Below, piece by piece: positions 1 through 8,921 of a stretch of 64,000 nucleotides of DNA. The position numbers and the translations under genes are program-made. Each line of letters starts with the position of its first letter. The stretch's first letter is position 1. The notes beneath the pieces are model-generated. The model had not been told where the DNA came from. It did not search any database and saw only the letters and a list, made by a program, of their open reading frames with translations. Origin of the DNA: Oceanospirillum linum (GTDB lineage: Bacteria > Pseudomonadota > Gammaproteobacteria > Pseudomonadales > Halomonadaceae); the NCBI RefSeq assembly GCF_001995095.2, contig NZ_MTSD02000001.1:186001-250000 (forward strand). Direction: 5' to 3'.

Positions 1-40
1 CACCAGAATAGGCCAGTACTACTTTTTTTATGTCTGACAT
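1..40 (-). CDS. argG: argininosuccinate synthase, N-terminal 13 codons (cut by window edge)
   Basis: Read from 40 leftward, the minus strand gives MSDIKKVVLAYSG, the characteristic N-terminus of argininosuccinate synthase with the start of its ATP-binding P-loop (AYSGG). A GGAG ribosome site lies six bases upstream (48-51). The enzyme joins citrulline and aspartate in arginine synthesis; argF, which makes the citrulline, is in this window at 3710. In Pseudomonas argG also neighbours motY. Only the first 40 bases are visible. Confidence 0.85.
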   Translation of the reverse strand, partial: MSDIKKVVLAYSG

Positions 41-123
41 TGGATGCTCCACGCTGACTAAAATGGCCAGAGACCTCTCTGACCCTAAAATATTCTTGGA
101 GATTAATCCGGAAAACAACGATA

Positions 124-148
124 AACGGCTATCTCATGGATAGCCGTT
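124..148 (-). terminator. hairpin downstream of motY
   Basis: A perfect 10-bp inverted repeat (AACGGCTATC / GATAGCCGTT, loop of five). On the minus strand it is followed by a broken T-rich stretch. It lies between motY and argG, so it probably ends motY transcription. Confidence 0.6.
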
Positions 149-278
149 CAGGGGGATCATCTGCCTGAAGGAAATTCTTGCGCAACATTATATACGACTT
201 ACAGGAAAGTTACGATTTGAGAAAAAAAGACACCCAAAACATGCACAGGAAGGGTCTGATTTCCACAAGTCAGTGGCT

Positions 279-1247
279 CTACTGAAGCTCACCGTTAAAC
301 TCACCGGTATATTCCGGGCGGGCATTCGGATCACCCGGCGCCAGACCTTCACGCTCAAGACGGATCGTAACACGACGGTTTTTGGCCCGGTTTGCTTTGG
401 TCGTGTTTGGCACAATCGGATAACGCTCACCATGATAACGGGCGGTGACCATGGTTTCATCAAGCCCTACGTTAAGCAGGTAATTCAGTACCGTATCCGT
501 ACGCTGCTTGGATAGTTTCCGGTTATCACGCCGGGAACCGTAACTGTCAGAGTGACCATCCAGGAAGACATACTTAACGGATGGATCAGCCTTAATATAC
601 CGCACAATAAGGCTCAGCATCTCTTTATCATCTGCAGTGATATCAAAGCCACCGCCGGGAAAGTTGATTGCTGAGCGGGCAATCTGATCAAAATTCACCG
701 GCAACAGCTCACCCCGGCAGGCGATATAATCAAAGTATGCCGGTTTAAAGTTCAGGGCACTCAGATGGCCACGAACAGGAGCATAACGGGTATCTTTTGG
801 CGTCTGCATAAAGGTTGGATTCATCCCCCGGTTAAGGGACTCTATCATCAGGTGGGCCTGTGGCGAATCGATGCGAACACCGTCTTCACCCTCCCCGACA
901 GTCACTGATCCCAAATCAAGAGGCGCTTCTCCTGCCTTCCAATCGGGTGCCAGCGCCATCAGGTCTGCACGACCTTTACGCAGAGGCTGCCCCAATGGCT
1001 CCAGAAAAAACTTAAGATCTTCACCGGAACGATGGGTAAATCGGGCGGTTCCCATTTCAGGAATCGGGTGAGTCAACTCACAATACAAAGGAGAAGGCTC
1101 CGTCGCATACCACTCACTGTCACCGATGCCGGCACCAAATTCTGCCGCCATAATAACAGATGGCAGTAAAAGACCCGACGCGATAGCCAACCAGTGTATT
1201 CCCCGTGACGTTTTTGCCAATGACCGAGTAAGCGGCATCAGTTGCAA
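279..1247 (-). CDS. motY: MotY-type flagellar stator-ring protein (OmpA family)
   Basis: 322 aa with a signal peptide (hydrophobic segment about residues 18-34, ending AxA-like before EFGAG). The N-terminal MotY domain contains the typical YxxEPSPLYCELTHPIPEMGxAxF pattern. The C-terminal OmpA-like peptidoglycan-binding domain (about 195-305) contains LDGHSDSYGSRRDN and NRRVTI. In Vibrio and Pseudomonas MotY forms the T-ring that holds the stator around the flagellar motor in the periplasm. The location beside argG and rnt matches Pseudomonas, although pyrC, which sits between motY and rnt there, is absent. No other flagellar gene is in the window. Confidence 0.88.
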   Translation of the reverse strand: MQLMPLTRSLAKTSRGIHWLAIASGLLLPSVIMAAEFGAGIGDSEWYATEPSPLYCELTHPIPEMGTARFTHRSGEDLKFFLEPLGQPLRKGRADLMALAPDWKAGEAPLDLGSVTVGEGEDGVRIDSPQAHLMIESLNRGMNPTFMQTPKDTRYAPVRGHLSALNFKPAYFDYIACRGELLPVNFDQIARSAINFPGGGFDITADDKEMLSLIVRYIKADPSVKYVFLDGHSDSYGSRRDNRKLSKQRTDTVLNYLLNVGLDETMVTARYHGERYPIVPNTTKANRAKNRRVTIRLEREGLAPGDPNARPEYTGEFNGELQ

Positions 1248-1387
1248 TCTCCTTGATTTTTAAGAACTCTCATTTTGCCCTCATCGGCCTGCAAACTCAA
1301 AACTTTAGCCTATATCTGACGGTATGAATCAGTTACCATTTGTTCAATTGTAACTTTTGACCAAATTTGACTAGGGAGCAAAGGGTC

Positions 1388-2074
1388 TTGGATTCTTTCA
1401 CATCTGACGCAGAGCATTTTGGCGACAAACATCCTATGGCCTACCGCTTCCGGGGCTTTCTACCTGTCGTGGTTGATGTTGAAACTGCAGGTTTCAATGC
1501 CAAAACCGATGCCCTGCTGGAGATCGCAGCCGTTACATTAATGATGGATGAAGACGGCTACCTGCACCCCTACAACACCTACTCCTGCCATGTTGAGCCT
1601 TTTGAAGGGGCTAATATTGAACAGGCGGCACTGGATTTCACCAAGATTGACCTTGAGAATCCAATTCGCAAAAGCATGGCAAAAAGCGAGCAACAGGCGC
1701 TTGGAGATATCTTCAAGCCTGTTCGCAAGGCGTTGAAAGAGTTTGATTGCACCCGGGCCGTTCTGGTGGGGCATAACGCCAGCTTTGACCAGGGATTCGT
1801 CAATGCGGCTGTCGAGCGCAGCGGTATTAAACGTAACCCTTTCCATCCATTCTCCAGCTTCGATACAGCCTCGCTGTCCGGTCTGGCTTATGGTCAGACG
1901 GTTTTGGCGAAAGCCTGTAAAGTTGCCGGAATCAACTTTGATAACAGTCAGGCTCATTCTGCACGCTATGATACAGAAAAAACCGCAGAGCTTTTTTGCT
2001 CTATTGTAAACCGGTGGAAAGAGCTGGGTGGCTGGGAACTTGCCGCTGAAGAGCAGCACCGCCTGAGAGACTAA
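1388..2074 (+). CDS. rnt: ribonuclease T
   Basis: DEDDh 3'-5' exonuclease that trims tRNA and other stable RNA 3' ends. Catalytic acidic residues are in [10 protein letters not shown], in [10 protein letters not shown] and in [12 protein letters not shown], where the DEDDh histidine lies; the RNase T signature [14 protein letters not shown] follows the second. I choose the TTG at 1388 because GGGAG (1374-1378) lies nine bases upstream; a longer TTG start at 1367 is possible, and no ATG occurs before residue 17. Total length about 228 aa, normal for the family. It converges on the peroxiredoxin gene and shares a terminator with it. Confidence 0.93.
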   Translation: MDSFTSDAEHFGDKHPMAYRFRGFLPVVVDVETAGFNAKTDALLEIAAVTLMMDEDGYLHPYNTYSCHVEPFEGANIEQAALDFTKIDLENPIRKSMAKSEQQALGDIFKPVRKALKEFDCTRAVLVGHNASFDQGFVNAAVERSGIKRNPFHPFSSFDTASLSGLAYGQTVLAKACKVAGINFDNSQAHSARYDTEKTAELFCSIVNRWKELGGWELAAEEQHRLRD

Positions 2075-2095
2075 AACATTCAGTTTCCCATACAT

Positions 2096-2130
2096 AAAAA
2101 GCCCTGATAGTCATGCTATCAGGGCTTTGT
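2096..2130. terminator. bidirectional terminator between rnt and peroxiredoxin
   Basis: The stem AGCCCTGATAG / CTATCAGGGCT with loop tcatg is flanked by A5 on the left and a short T run on the right, so it can serve both converging genes. Confidence 0.85.
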
Positions 2131-2185
2131 TATTGATGAGCTTTGAACAGATCAAAGCCCATCCGCGGTGACTTCCAAAAGAAAG

Positions 2186-2788
2186 TTACAGCTTGTCAGC
2201 TTCACCGGTCAGGTAAGAAGCAACGCCTTCAGGGGATGCCGTCATACCTTTGTCACCTTTGTTCCAGCCGGCCGGGCAAACTTCGCCGTGCTCTTCATGG
2301 AACTGCAGCGCGTCAACCAAACGGATCAGCTCATCCATATTACGACCCAGCGGCAGATCATTAACGATCTGAGAGCGCACGTTACCTTCCTGATCGATCA
2401 GGAACGCACCACGGAATGCAACACCACCTTCTGCTTCAACATCATACGCCTGGCAGATTTCATGTTTAACGTCAGCTACCATGGTGTATTTAACCGGACC
2501 GATACCGCCATCATTGATAGCAGTATTACGCCATGCATTGTGCGTAAACTGAGAATCGATAGAAACAGCAACCACTTCAACACCACGGGCTTTGAACTCA
2601 TCCATGCGGTGATCCAGTGCGATCAGCTCTGATGGGCAAACAAAAGTAAAATCCAGTGGGTAAAAGAAAACCAGACCAAATTTACCTTTCAGTGCTTCCG
2701 TCAGATTGTAGTTATCAACGATTTCACCATTGCCCAGTACCGCAGCAGCAGTAAAGTCAGGAGCTTTTTTTCCAACCAATACGCCCAT
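2186..2788 (-). CDS. 2-Cys peroxiredoxin (AhpC/Tsa family)
   Basis: 200 aa. The peroxidatic cysteine is in DFTFVCPSEL (about residue 50) and the resolving cysteine in VCPAGW near residue 170, which makes it a typical 2-Cys enzyme. It reduces hydrogen peroxide and organic peroxides in the cytoplasm using thioredoxin or a similar donor. The gene corresponds in position to the peroxidase next to rnt in Pseudomonas. The neighbouring glutaredoxin points to redox housekeeping. A GGAG-like site (TTGGAGAATTAAA) precedes the ATG. Confidence 0.93.
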   Translation of the reverse strand: MGVLVGKKAPDFTAAAVLGNGEIVDNYNLTEALKGKFGLVFFYPLDFTFVCPSELIALDHRMDEFKARGVEVVAVSIDSQFTHNAWRNTAINDGGIGPVKYTMVADVKHEICQAYDVEAEGGVAFRGAFLIDQEGNVRSQIVNDLPLGRNMDELIRLVDALQFHEEHGEVCPAGWNKGDKGMTASPEGVASYLTGEADKL

Positions 2789-2833
2789 TTTAATTCTCCA
2801 ATGTTGGGTTATTTAATGACAAAGTCTAACCAT

Positions 2834-2865
2834 AAAAAAATTCTGACACCATACAGTGTCAGAAT
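2834..2865 (-). terminator. terminator downstream of grxD
   Basis: A perfect 10-bp stem ATTCTGACAC / GTGTCAGAAT with a six-base loop is followed on the minus strand by seven T (plus-strand A run 2834-2840). Confidence 0.85.
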
Positions 2866-2890
2866 CAAAAAACGTTGCCCAATCTAAAGT

Positions 2891-2931
2891 ATAGGCAAAA
2901 GCCCGGCATTCAAGTGCCGGTCTCTGCCTAT
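2891..2931. other. double-stem hairpin just after grxD
   Basis: Nested inverted repeats: outer ATAGGCA / TGCCTAT (2891-2897, 2925-2931) and inner CCGGCA / TGCCGG (2903-2908, 2915-2920). No T run follows. It may stabilise the grxD 3' end; function unknown. Confidence 0.5.
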
Positions 2932-2944
2932 GGCAAAAATACGA

Positions 2945-3265
2945 TCAGGAAGCAGCGGCCTCAGAAACCAGCGTCTTCAGTTCGCCGGACTGATACATCT
3001 CAATAATGATGTCGCAGCCACCAACCAGCTCACCGTTCACCCACAACTGAGGAAAGGTCGGCCAATTAGCAAATTTAGGCAGTTCTGCACGGATATCCGG
3101 GTTATCCAAAATATTAACAAACGCGAATTTTTCTTCACAAGCCATCAGGGCCTGAACCGCCTGGGATGAAAAACCACACTGCGGCATCTGAGGGTTACCC
3201 TTCATGTAAAGCAGAATAGGGTTGTTAGAAATCTGATCTTTAATGGTATCTAGCGTGCTACTCAT
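2945..3265 (-). CDS. grxD: monothiol glutaredoxin Grx4/GrxD
   Basis: 106 aa with the monothiol active site CGFS (in MPQCGFSSQAVQ, about residue 31) and the glutathione-binding segment TFPQLWVNGELVGGCDI. The family carries a glutathione-ligated [2Fe-2S] cluster and takes part in iron-sulfur cluster delivery. Length and order beside the peroxiredoxin fit the gammaproteobacterial gene. The ribosome site is AGGAACGC. A strong terminator follows. Confidence 0.95.
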   Translation of the reverse strand: MSSTLDTIKDQISNNPILLYMKGNPQMPQCGFSSQAVQALMACEEKFAFVNILDNPDIRAELPKFANWPTFPQLWVNGELVGGCDIIIEMYQSGELKTLVSEAAAS

Positions 3266-3709
3266 GTGCGTTCCTTTAATACAGGGAAAAGCATTTACGG
3301 TATTAACCGACTAATACAGTCAATTTTACAGTGCTTCATCTAAAAATGCAGCCTCAACAGGCGATATTCAAGTCCCAGGTACTTTATTTTTGAACACAAT
3401 CGTTTTTTTAAAATGCGACTTTATTGACAGCGACAAAGTTTGCCTTTAGCTTTACTCCCTTGGTCACCTTACCGGCAGCAATTCGCTGCCGTTTTCTGTT
3501 TTGGGGCTGCTGTTTTTAGATTCTGGCGGCAGACAAGCCACCAGAGCACGGAATACCGCTTGCGCGTAACAATGAAGATGATAAGCATCGGGCGGCCAGC
3601 ACTGGCTTCAGACCAATGCCTCCGACCTGCAGGCATATAAACTAAAACTGATTATCAGGCTGTCACTCTGCAAAAAGACAGCCGTGAACTCTTATTGGAA
3701 TTCGTGAAA
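3266..3709. other. intergenic region grxD-argF with a hairpin
   Basis: 444 bases without a convincing gene. It must hold the divergent promoters of grxD and argF. A hairpin CGGCAGC / GCTGCCG (3473-3491, loop aattc) followed by a T-rich stretch reads as a weak rho-independent terminator in the argF direction, so it could be an attenuator or end a short leader. The short open frame at 3440-3640 has no ribosome site and no recognisable protein features. Confidence 0.4.
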
Positions 3710-4630
3710 ATGGCAAGACACTTTTTAACCCTGCTGGATCTGTCTCCGGAAGAACTCAATTATGTTATTGAGCGGGCGATCATCATCAAAAAAGGCCTTA
3801 AGGCCGGTGAAATCTACGAGCCGCTTAAAAATAAAGTCCTGGGTATGATTTTCGAAAAATCGTCCACCCGTACCCGAGTCTCTTTCGAAGCCGGTATGAC
3901 CCAGTTCGGTGGCAGTGCCATTTTTCTGTCACCACGGGATACACAGCTCGGTCGTGGCGAACCGGTCGAAGACAGTGCCCGAGTGCTATCTGAGATGGTT
4001 GATGCCGTCATGATCCGCACCTTTGATCACGCTGTGGTTGAACGCTTTGCGGAGTATTCCAGTGTACCTGTCATTAACGCACTGACGGATGACTACCACC
4101 CATGCCAGTTGCTTGCAGATGTTCAGACCTATGTAGAAAAGCGCGGCAGCATTCAGGGCAAAACAGTGACCTGGGTTGGCGATGGCAACAATATGTGTAA
4201 CTCCTATATCAATGCCGCCCGCCAGTTCGACTTCCAGTTGAATATTGCCTGCCCGGAAGGCTTCGAGCCCCTGCCTGAGCTATTAGCAGCGAATGAAGAG
4301 CGCATTCAGATCTTCCGCAAGCCCGAAGATGCCGTCGCTAATTCACACCTGGTTGTAACGGACGTCTGGGCCTCCATGGGCCAGGAAGACGAACAAAAAG
4401 CCCGTGAAAAAGCTTTTGAAGGCTATCAGGTTACCACTGAGATGATGGATCTGGCCGACAACGACGCGCTCTTTATGCATTGCTTGCCTGCTCACCGCGG
4501 AGAAGAGGTCAGCGCGGAGCTGATGGATGACCCCCGCGCCGTGATCTGGCAGGAAGCAGGAAACCGACTTCATGCACAGAAAGCCTTGCTAGAATTCCTG
4601 ATTCTGGGCAAAATTGAGAATAACTCTTAA
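3710..4630 (+). CDS. argF: ornithine carbamoyltransferase, anabolic
   Basis: 306 aa from the ATG at 3710 ([12 protein letters not shown]); longer in-frame TTG and GTG starts upstream are not needed. Carbamoyl-phosphate site [13 protein letters not shown] (about residues 46-58) and ornithine site [12 protein letters not shown] near 260-271 are intact, as is HPCQLLAD. It makes citrulline from ornithine and carbamoyl phosphate, upstream of ArgG, whose gene begins at the left edge. It is followed by a strong terminator. Confidence 0.95.
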   Translation: MARHFLTLLDLSPEELNYVIERAIIIKKGLKAGEIYEPLKNKVLGMIFEKSSTRTRVSFEAGMTQFGGSAIFLSPRDTQLGRGEPVEDSARVLSEMVDAVMIRTFDHAVVERFAEYSSVPVINALTDDYHPCQLLADVQTYVEKRGSIQGKTVTWVGDGNNMCNSYINAARQFDFQLNIACPEGFEPLPELLAANEERIQIFRKPEDAVANSHLVVTDVWASMGQEDEQKAREKAFEGYQVTTEMMDLADNDALFMHCLPAHRGEEVSAELMDDPRAVIWQEAGNRLHAQKALLEFLILGKIENNS

Positions 4631-4654
4631 TTAGCTTTTTTTGCACGGTAGATT

Positions 4655-4687
4655 AAAAGCCCGGGAGCATGCTTTCGGGCTTTTTTG
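4655..4687 (+). terminator. argF terminator
   Basis: Stem AGCCCG / CGGGCT with an internal GAGCATGCTT, followed by six T. Confidence 0.9.
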
Positions 4688-4751
4688 TTCGTAGGGTTTA
4701 TCCGTCATGATTGATCCTGCACCTGCCACCGCACTCTGTAAGGACCTCTTA

Positions 4752-5843
4752 ATGAGCACTCTGCTTCAGGTCGAAAATATTGAATGTCGCTACGACCAAC
4801 TGGTGATTACCCGGGAGATTAGTTTTGCCCTGAATCAAGGGGATATCTGCTGCCTTCTCGGCCCCAGTGGCTGCGGTAAAACCACACTGCTCAGAACCAT
4901 CGCCGGTTTCGATCCGGTTTATACAGGCTCAATCAGTCTGAATGGCGAAGTAATTTCTGCTCCCAACCTTATGGTGCAACCGGAAGAGCGTCGCATCGGT
5001 ATGGTTTTTCAGGATTACGCCCTGTTTCCTCATCTTACCCTCGCAGAAAATGTCGCTTTTGGCCTTAGAAAATTCAGCGATAAAGAGCGTAAAGAACGGG
5101 TTTGTGAAATGCTGGACCTGGTTAACATGAGTGATCTTGGTCATCGCTACCCCCATGAACTATCAGGAGGGCAGCAGCAACGTGTCGCCCTTGCGCGGGC
5201 TTTAGCCCCCCGACCGCAGATAATCCTGCTGGATGAACCCTTCTCCAATCTGGACTTTGAACTGCGTAAGCACCTGGGGCTTGAGGTGCGCCGTATCCTG
5301 AAAAGCCTGAATATCAGCGGTATTCTGGTAACCCATGACCAGACTGAAGCCTTTGCTATGGCCGATTATGTTGGTGTACTGAATCAGGGGCGTCTGCAGC
5401 AGTGGGATACACCTTACAACCTGTATCATGAGCCCCAGAATCGTTTCGTGGCGAATTTTGTCGGCCAGGGATACTTTATTCCAGGAACTCTGCAGAATCA
5501 CTGCAACGTAGAAACCGAAATTGGCCTGATAGAAGGCAACCGCGCCTACCCGTGGAAAGATGGCACCCCAGTGGATGTCCTGTTACGGCCTGATGATATT
5601 GTGCATAGCCCAGAAGGCCCCATCAAAGCGATCGTTGAACAGTTCACCTTTACCGGTTCTGCAACGCTCTATCGATTAAAGCTGCCATCCGGTCAAATAG
5701 TCGAGTCTATGTTTAACAGCCATGCAGAGTTCAGTATCGGAGATACCGTTCAACTGGAGGTAAAAGCAGACCATCTGATCCTCTTCCCACAACCCGGGGC
5801 CAATGTTAACGAAACACCATCGGCTTTGGCTGAAGCCAGTTAG
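4752..5843 (+). CDS. ABC transporter ATP-binding protein, FbpC/PotA type
   Basis: 363 aa from the ATG at 4752, chosen because AAGGA lies seven bases upstream; an ATG at 4707 in the same frame lacks a good site. Walker A GPSGCGKTT, Q-loop VFQDYALFPH, signature LSGGQQQRVALARAL and Walker B IILLDEP are all intact, followed by a TOBE-like C-terminal domain (about 275-355). The family energises uptake of ferric iron, spermidine or similar solutes. There is no permease or binding protein nearby, so it is an orphan component here; Pseudomonas has a similar orphan next to argF. Substrate unknown. Confidence 0.85.
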   Translation: MSTLLQVENIECRYDQLVITREISFALNQGDICCLLGPSGCGKTTLLRTIAGFDPVYTGSISLNGEVISAPNLMVQPEERRIGMVFQDYALFPHLTLAENVAFGLRKFSDKERKERVCEMLDLVNMSDLGHRYPHELSGGQQQRVALARALAPRPQIILLDEPFSNLDFELRKHLGLEVRRILKSLNISGILVTHDQTEAFAMADYVGVLNQGRLQQWDTPYNLYHEPQNRFVANFVGQGYFIPGTLQNHCNVETEIGLIEGNRAYPWKDGTPVDVLLRPDDIVHSPEGPIKAIVEQFTFTGSATLYRLKLPSGQIVESMFNSHAEFSIGDTVQLEVKADHLILFPQPGANVNETPSALAEAS

Positions 5844-5869
5844 TAACGGCAGCCAATACTCTACATAAA

Positions 5870-5912
5870 AGACCACTCGCCTCTTTACAGCCAGAGGCAG
5901 AGTGGTTTTTTA
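5870..5912 (+). terminator. terminator after ABC ATPase gene
   Basis: Long stem ACCACTCgCCTCT / AGAGGCaGAGTGGT with one internal mismatch and an eight-base loop, then T6. Confidence 0.9.
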
Positions 5913-5956
5913 TCACACCGGTCTTTCGGTTCCACTGGTACCTTTTTCTGCACGGG

Positions 5957-6418
5957 CTACCTGCTATCAGGCTCCTGACGCTTCTTCCGGATATACAGTG
6001 TTCTCATGACACGGGCCACCAACTCGCCTTCCTCATCCAGAATCTGCACTTCAAACTCGGGCAGGTATTTCTCACCGGTCGCCGTTTTTTCCCGAATAGT
6101 ATCCAGCATCTCCCGGGAGACCCGGAACTCAGCCCGAACAGTGGAGCGCCCTGGCTTTATATAATCAATATGAGCAGCTTTATCCCAAACCACATAATCA
6201 CGGCCAAGGCTTTCTGAAAGCATCAGCATATAAAAGGGATCTGTCATGGAATAGAGGGAACCGCCATAATGCACACCGACATAGTTCCGGTTATACCAGC
6301 GTAATTTCATACGGATACGGGCATAAGAAAAGTCTTTTGCCAAGACTTCAACCTTAACCCCGGCCCCCAGAAGCGGTGGCCAGAGGGAAATCCCCCACTT
6401 TAGCAATGTAGCTTTCAA
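5957..6418 (-). CDS. DUF4442 / hotdog-fold thioesterase-like protein
   Basis: Resembles the DUF4442 (PaaI-thioesterase-like) family: RWYNRNYVGVHYGGSLYSMTDPFYMLM, a central conserved block, and VARVMRTLYIRKK at the end. It is presumed to hydrolyse or bind acyl thioesters; no substrate is known. I place the start at the TTG at 6418 (GGAGGGAA upstream), giving 153 aa, because the in-frame ATG at 6499 lies inside the terminator of the preceding gene and the family normally begins near KWGISLWPP. The start is the least certain part. Confidence 0.75.
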   Translation of the reverse strand: MKATLLKWGISLWPPLLGAGVKVEVLAKDFSYARIRMKLRWYNRNYVGVHYGGSLYSMTDPFYMLMLSESLGRDYVVWDKAAHIDYIKPGRSTVRAEFRVSREMLDTIREKTATGEKYLPEFEVQILDEEGELVARVMRTLYIRKKRQEPDSR

Positions 6419-6483
6419 AACAGAACTTCCCTCCGCCGGATCAAACAAGAATTCAAACAGTTGTTCGACATTAAAGCAGAAAT

Positions 6484-6512
6484 AAAAAAAGGAAGGCAAG
6501 GCCTTCCTTTTT
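6484..6512. terminator. bidirectional terminator
   Basis: GGAAGGC / GCCTTCC with a three-base loop, flanked by A7 and T5. It ends the small gene at 6549-6890 on the minus strand. Confidence 0.85.
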
Positions 6513-6548
6513 AATAATCAATCAGTCTTCTGCCCAGCGAGGCAGCAA

Positions 6549-6890
6549 TCAGCTCTGTGTATCCAGCAAACTTCCCAGAGACGCCTGATCAGTACGAACC
6601 TCCGCTTGCTTTCGCAGCAGGTCGTTAGACTGATCCTGAATACTACTGTAGGTACTTTGCTGCTCAGTTGTTTCAGCCATTTGGCTGACCTGAGTACTGG
6701 GTGCGGAACTAATAGGTACACTGCCCTTTACAGCATCCGCAGAAACCCCTGCATTTGATGTTGGCTGAGTAGTCCCGGATTCCTCCTGACGACTTTCGCT
6801 GGCAGCATCCAGACGCTGCTGAGCCTGATTGTTAGTGCCGGCAGCCTGACGGTTTAGCAAGGTTACCTGAGATACAGAAGATTCAATCAT
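6549..6890 (-). CDS. small hypothetical protein, Gln/Ser/Thr-rich
   Basis: 113 aa from the ATG at 6890, which has CTGGAGG six to twelve bases upstream; the longer frame from 6923 is unnecessary. The protein (MIESSVSQVTLLNRQAAGTN...) is polar and low-complexity, rich in Q, S, T and A, with no membrane segment or cysteine; it is likely disordered. I do not recognise a family. A strong terminator follows, which supports a real single-gene unit. Confidence 0.6.
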   Translation of the reverse strand: MIESSVSQVTLLNRQAAGTNNQAQQRLDAASESRQEESGTTQPTSNAGVSADAVKGSVPISSAPSTQVSQMAETTEQQSTYSSIQDQSNDLLRKQAEVRTDQASLGSLLDTQS

Positions 6891-7008
6891 ATTGGCCTCC
6901 AGGAGAGAAAAAATTAAACCCATGACGCACTGGTTACAACCACCAATACGGGCATGGGTTCAATATAGCCTTAAATAACGATTACCGAAAGTATGCAACT
7001 GTAACGAA

Positions 7009-7116
7009 TTACTGCTTTGGCTTATCATTCATGATGAAGTAAATCACGCCACCAAAGAAAACCAGAGCACCACCGATTACCAACAAACTGGCAAATACCG
7101 CATCATCCATATACAT
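7009..7116 (-). CDS. 35-aa single-pass membrane peptide
   Basis: From the ATG at 7116 (GAGG eight bases upstream): MYMDDAVFASLL, a run of about 20 hydrophobic residues with GG pairs, then the polar tail NDKPKQ. Two other ATGs (7122, 7110) are in frame. It resembles small one-helix inner-membrane proteins; function unknown. It lies downstream of the esterase gene on the same strand. Confidence 0.5.
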   Translation of the reverse strand: MYMDDAVFASLLVIGGALVFFGGVIYFIMNDKPKQ

Positions 7117-7264
7117 AATCATCACCTCAGAGGGTTCGTGAGTAAACAAATCATCTGAGTTCAGATTAGCAGGGATCAGGGGGTAAACCCTGCCCCAGAT
7201 CAAACTAATTAGCGGATCTGTATATAGCAGCAACTCATGTGTGACAAAGGTCAATAAATATCGC

Positions 7265-7957
7265 TTATTGGCCGAGGCGATGCTGAATAAAATGCCCGAT
7301 CGCTTCCAACTCAGCCACACAAACCTCATGGGCCATTGGATAAGGGTGCCACTGGGAATCTGCAGCTTTCAGTTCCGTTTGCTCAGCCGCTTTTTTACCC
7401 ATTGAGAACGGCACCACATCATCCTGAGAACCATGCCCGTGCCAAAAAACCATCTCGCCTAGTTTTGGATGAGGTTGCTCAACAGGCTGAGCCTGATAGG
7501 TTGATAATGCAAATATGGCGGCAGGCTGGCTAACTGAGTGATCTGCAGTCATATAACGGCCACCGTTCAGGGCTGCTTCAAGCACCACAGCACCACCCTG
7601 AGAAAATCCGATCCAGAATATACGATCTTCAGCTATTCCGGCATCAATCTGTTGTCGGGTCAGTTCATGCAGGCCAAGTGCGGCCTCCTGAAGGTGTGCC
7701 GGATCGATTTCACGCTCTGGCAGCATCTTCAGAATATCGTACCAGGCGGGCATCTCCCAGCCACCGTTGATACTAACAGGCCGATGAGGTGCCTGGGGAA
7801 ACAGAAAGCGAACCCCAAGTGAATCCGGTAATTTCAGATAGGGTACCGCCGGAATAAAATCATCAGCTCCAGCGCCCAAGCCATGTAACCAGATGACACA
7901 AGCATCCGGTTTCTCTGAGGTCTCGACCTGTTTCATGCCCTGAGTAAATAGCGTCAT
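7265..7957 (-). CDS. carboxylesterase / acyl-protein thioesterase-like alpha/beta hydrolase
   Basis: 230 aa. The N-terminal VIWLHGLGAGADDF oxyanion region, nucleophile elbow GFSQGG (about residue 120), acid in HGSQDDVVPF and histidine in MAHEV form a complete triad typical of the phospholipase/carboxylesterase family (EstB of Pseudomonas fluorescens type). It hydrolyses short acyl esters in the cytoplasm; the physiological substrate is unknown. No signal peptide. Confidence 0.87.
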   Translation of the reverse strand: MTLFTQGMKQVETSEKPDACVIWLHGLGAGADDFIPAVPYLKLPDSLGVRFLFPQAPHRPVSINGGWEMPAWYDILKMLPEREIDPAHLQEAALGLHELTRQQIDAGIAEDRIFWIGFSQGGAVVLEAALNGGRYMTADHSVSQPAAIFALSTYQAQPVEQPHPKLGEMVFWHGHGSQDDVVPFSMGKKAAEQTELKAADSQWHPYPMAHEVCVAELEAIGHFIQHRLGQ

Positions 7958-8074
7958 TATCGCCTCTTTTTTCTGTCAAAAATGTTCATTGTTTAAGATA
8001 TCTTTGAAAACCAGCGGTATTTTCTTTATGCTGCCGACCATCTGCCTCTTACCATTTCAACCAGACTTTATGCC

Positions 8075-8869
8075 ATGCCGAAGCTGCTTTTCATATTGAC
8101 TGCTCTTATAGCCAGTTTTTTGCTATCTGCCTGTAGCAGCACACCCTATGGCACAACCAACAGTAAAGTGCATCTGGTTAAACCCGGAGAGACCTTTTAC
8201 AGCATCGCCCGCCGCTACAAGGTTGATCTGGAGACTCTGTCCCGCTATAACCCGAAAGTTGTTCCCCATCGGCTGAGGGCCGGTACCGAATTACAGCTTC
8301 CAACCCGTGGCAGCAACCCTCAGACACCAAGCATTCAATATACGGTGCAAAAAGGGGACACCCTGAGCAGCATTGCGGATCATTTTGCCATATCGCTATC
8401 GAACCTGAAGCGCAGTAACCCTGGTATCGACCATGACAGGCTGCACCCCGGGCAGAAGTTAATTATTGGTGTCGCCCCCCGCCGGGCCACCACAGGTTAT
8501 ATCTGGCCGATCTCTAACCCCCGGCTGATCAGTGGTTTTGGTGAAGAGAACTGGGGATTACAGAAAGGCGTCAACCTCCAGGCTCAACCAGGCCAAACCG
8601 TATTCGCAGCAAAAGAGGGAACGGTGAGCTTTGCCGGAGAGATGCGAAGCCTGGGGAAGGTCGTCATTATTCAGCACCCAGGTGATCAGCAAACCGTTTA
8701 CGCAAGCTGCGATGCATTAGTCGTAAAAACAGGTGATACCGTCAAAAAACGCCAACCCATCGCAACCGTTGGTTTTAATACGCTGGTAAATCGTGCCGCA
8801 CTGCACTTCCAGTTCCGTGATCGCGGTGCTCCTCTCCCCCCGGAAAACTACCTACCTGTGATCCAATAA
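8075..8869 (+). CDS. lipoprotein with two LysM domains and a degenerate LytM/M23 domain (NlpD-like)
   Basis: 264 aa. Lipobox LLSAC (Cys about residue 20). LysM 1 at about 33-76 (HLVKPGETFYSIARRY) and LysM 2 at about 88-131 (YTVQKGDTLSSIADHF) bind peptidoglycan. The C-terminal M23 fold (about 150-255) has lost zinc ligands: the usual HxGxD is QKGVN and the HLHFE block is ALHFQF. It is therefore probably a non-catalytic activator of amidases, as NlpD/EnvC are for AmiC/AmiB. It is monocistronic, and the next gene converges on it. Confidence 0.82.
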   Translation: MPKLLFILTALIASFLLSACSSTPYGTTNSKVHLVKPGETFYSIARRYKVDLETLSRYNPKVVPHRLRAGTELQLPTRGSNPQTPSIQYTVQKGDTLSSIADHFAISLSNLKRSNPGIDHDRLHPGQKLIIGVAPRRATTGYIWPISNPRLISGFGEENWGLQKGVNLQAQPGQTVFAAKEGTVSFAGEMRSLGKVVIIQHPGDQQTVYASCDALVVKTGDTVKKRQPIATVGFNTLVNRAALHFQFRDRGAPLPPENYLPVIQ

Positions 8870-8893
8870 ATCATTGCAGGGAAGCCGCCTCTA

Positions 8894-8921
8894 AAAAACC
8901 GCAGACTTAGCTGCGGTTTTT
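8894..8921. terminator. shared terminator of lysM gene and eIF-2B-like gene
   Basis: AAAACCGCAG / CTGCGGTTTT with a six-base loop and T tails on both strands. The last codons and stop of the minus-strand gene lie inside the hairpin. Confidence 0.85.

Noticed and set aside
3440-3640. 66-codon frame before argF
   Set aside because: It contains the hairpin at 3473-3491, has no ribosome site and no family features.
6419-6499. N-terminal extension of the DUF4442 gene from an ATG at 6499
   Set aside because: The ATG is inside the T-tailed hairpin that ends the upstream gene, and the family does not have this extension.
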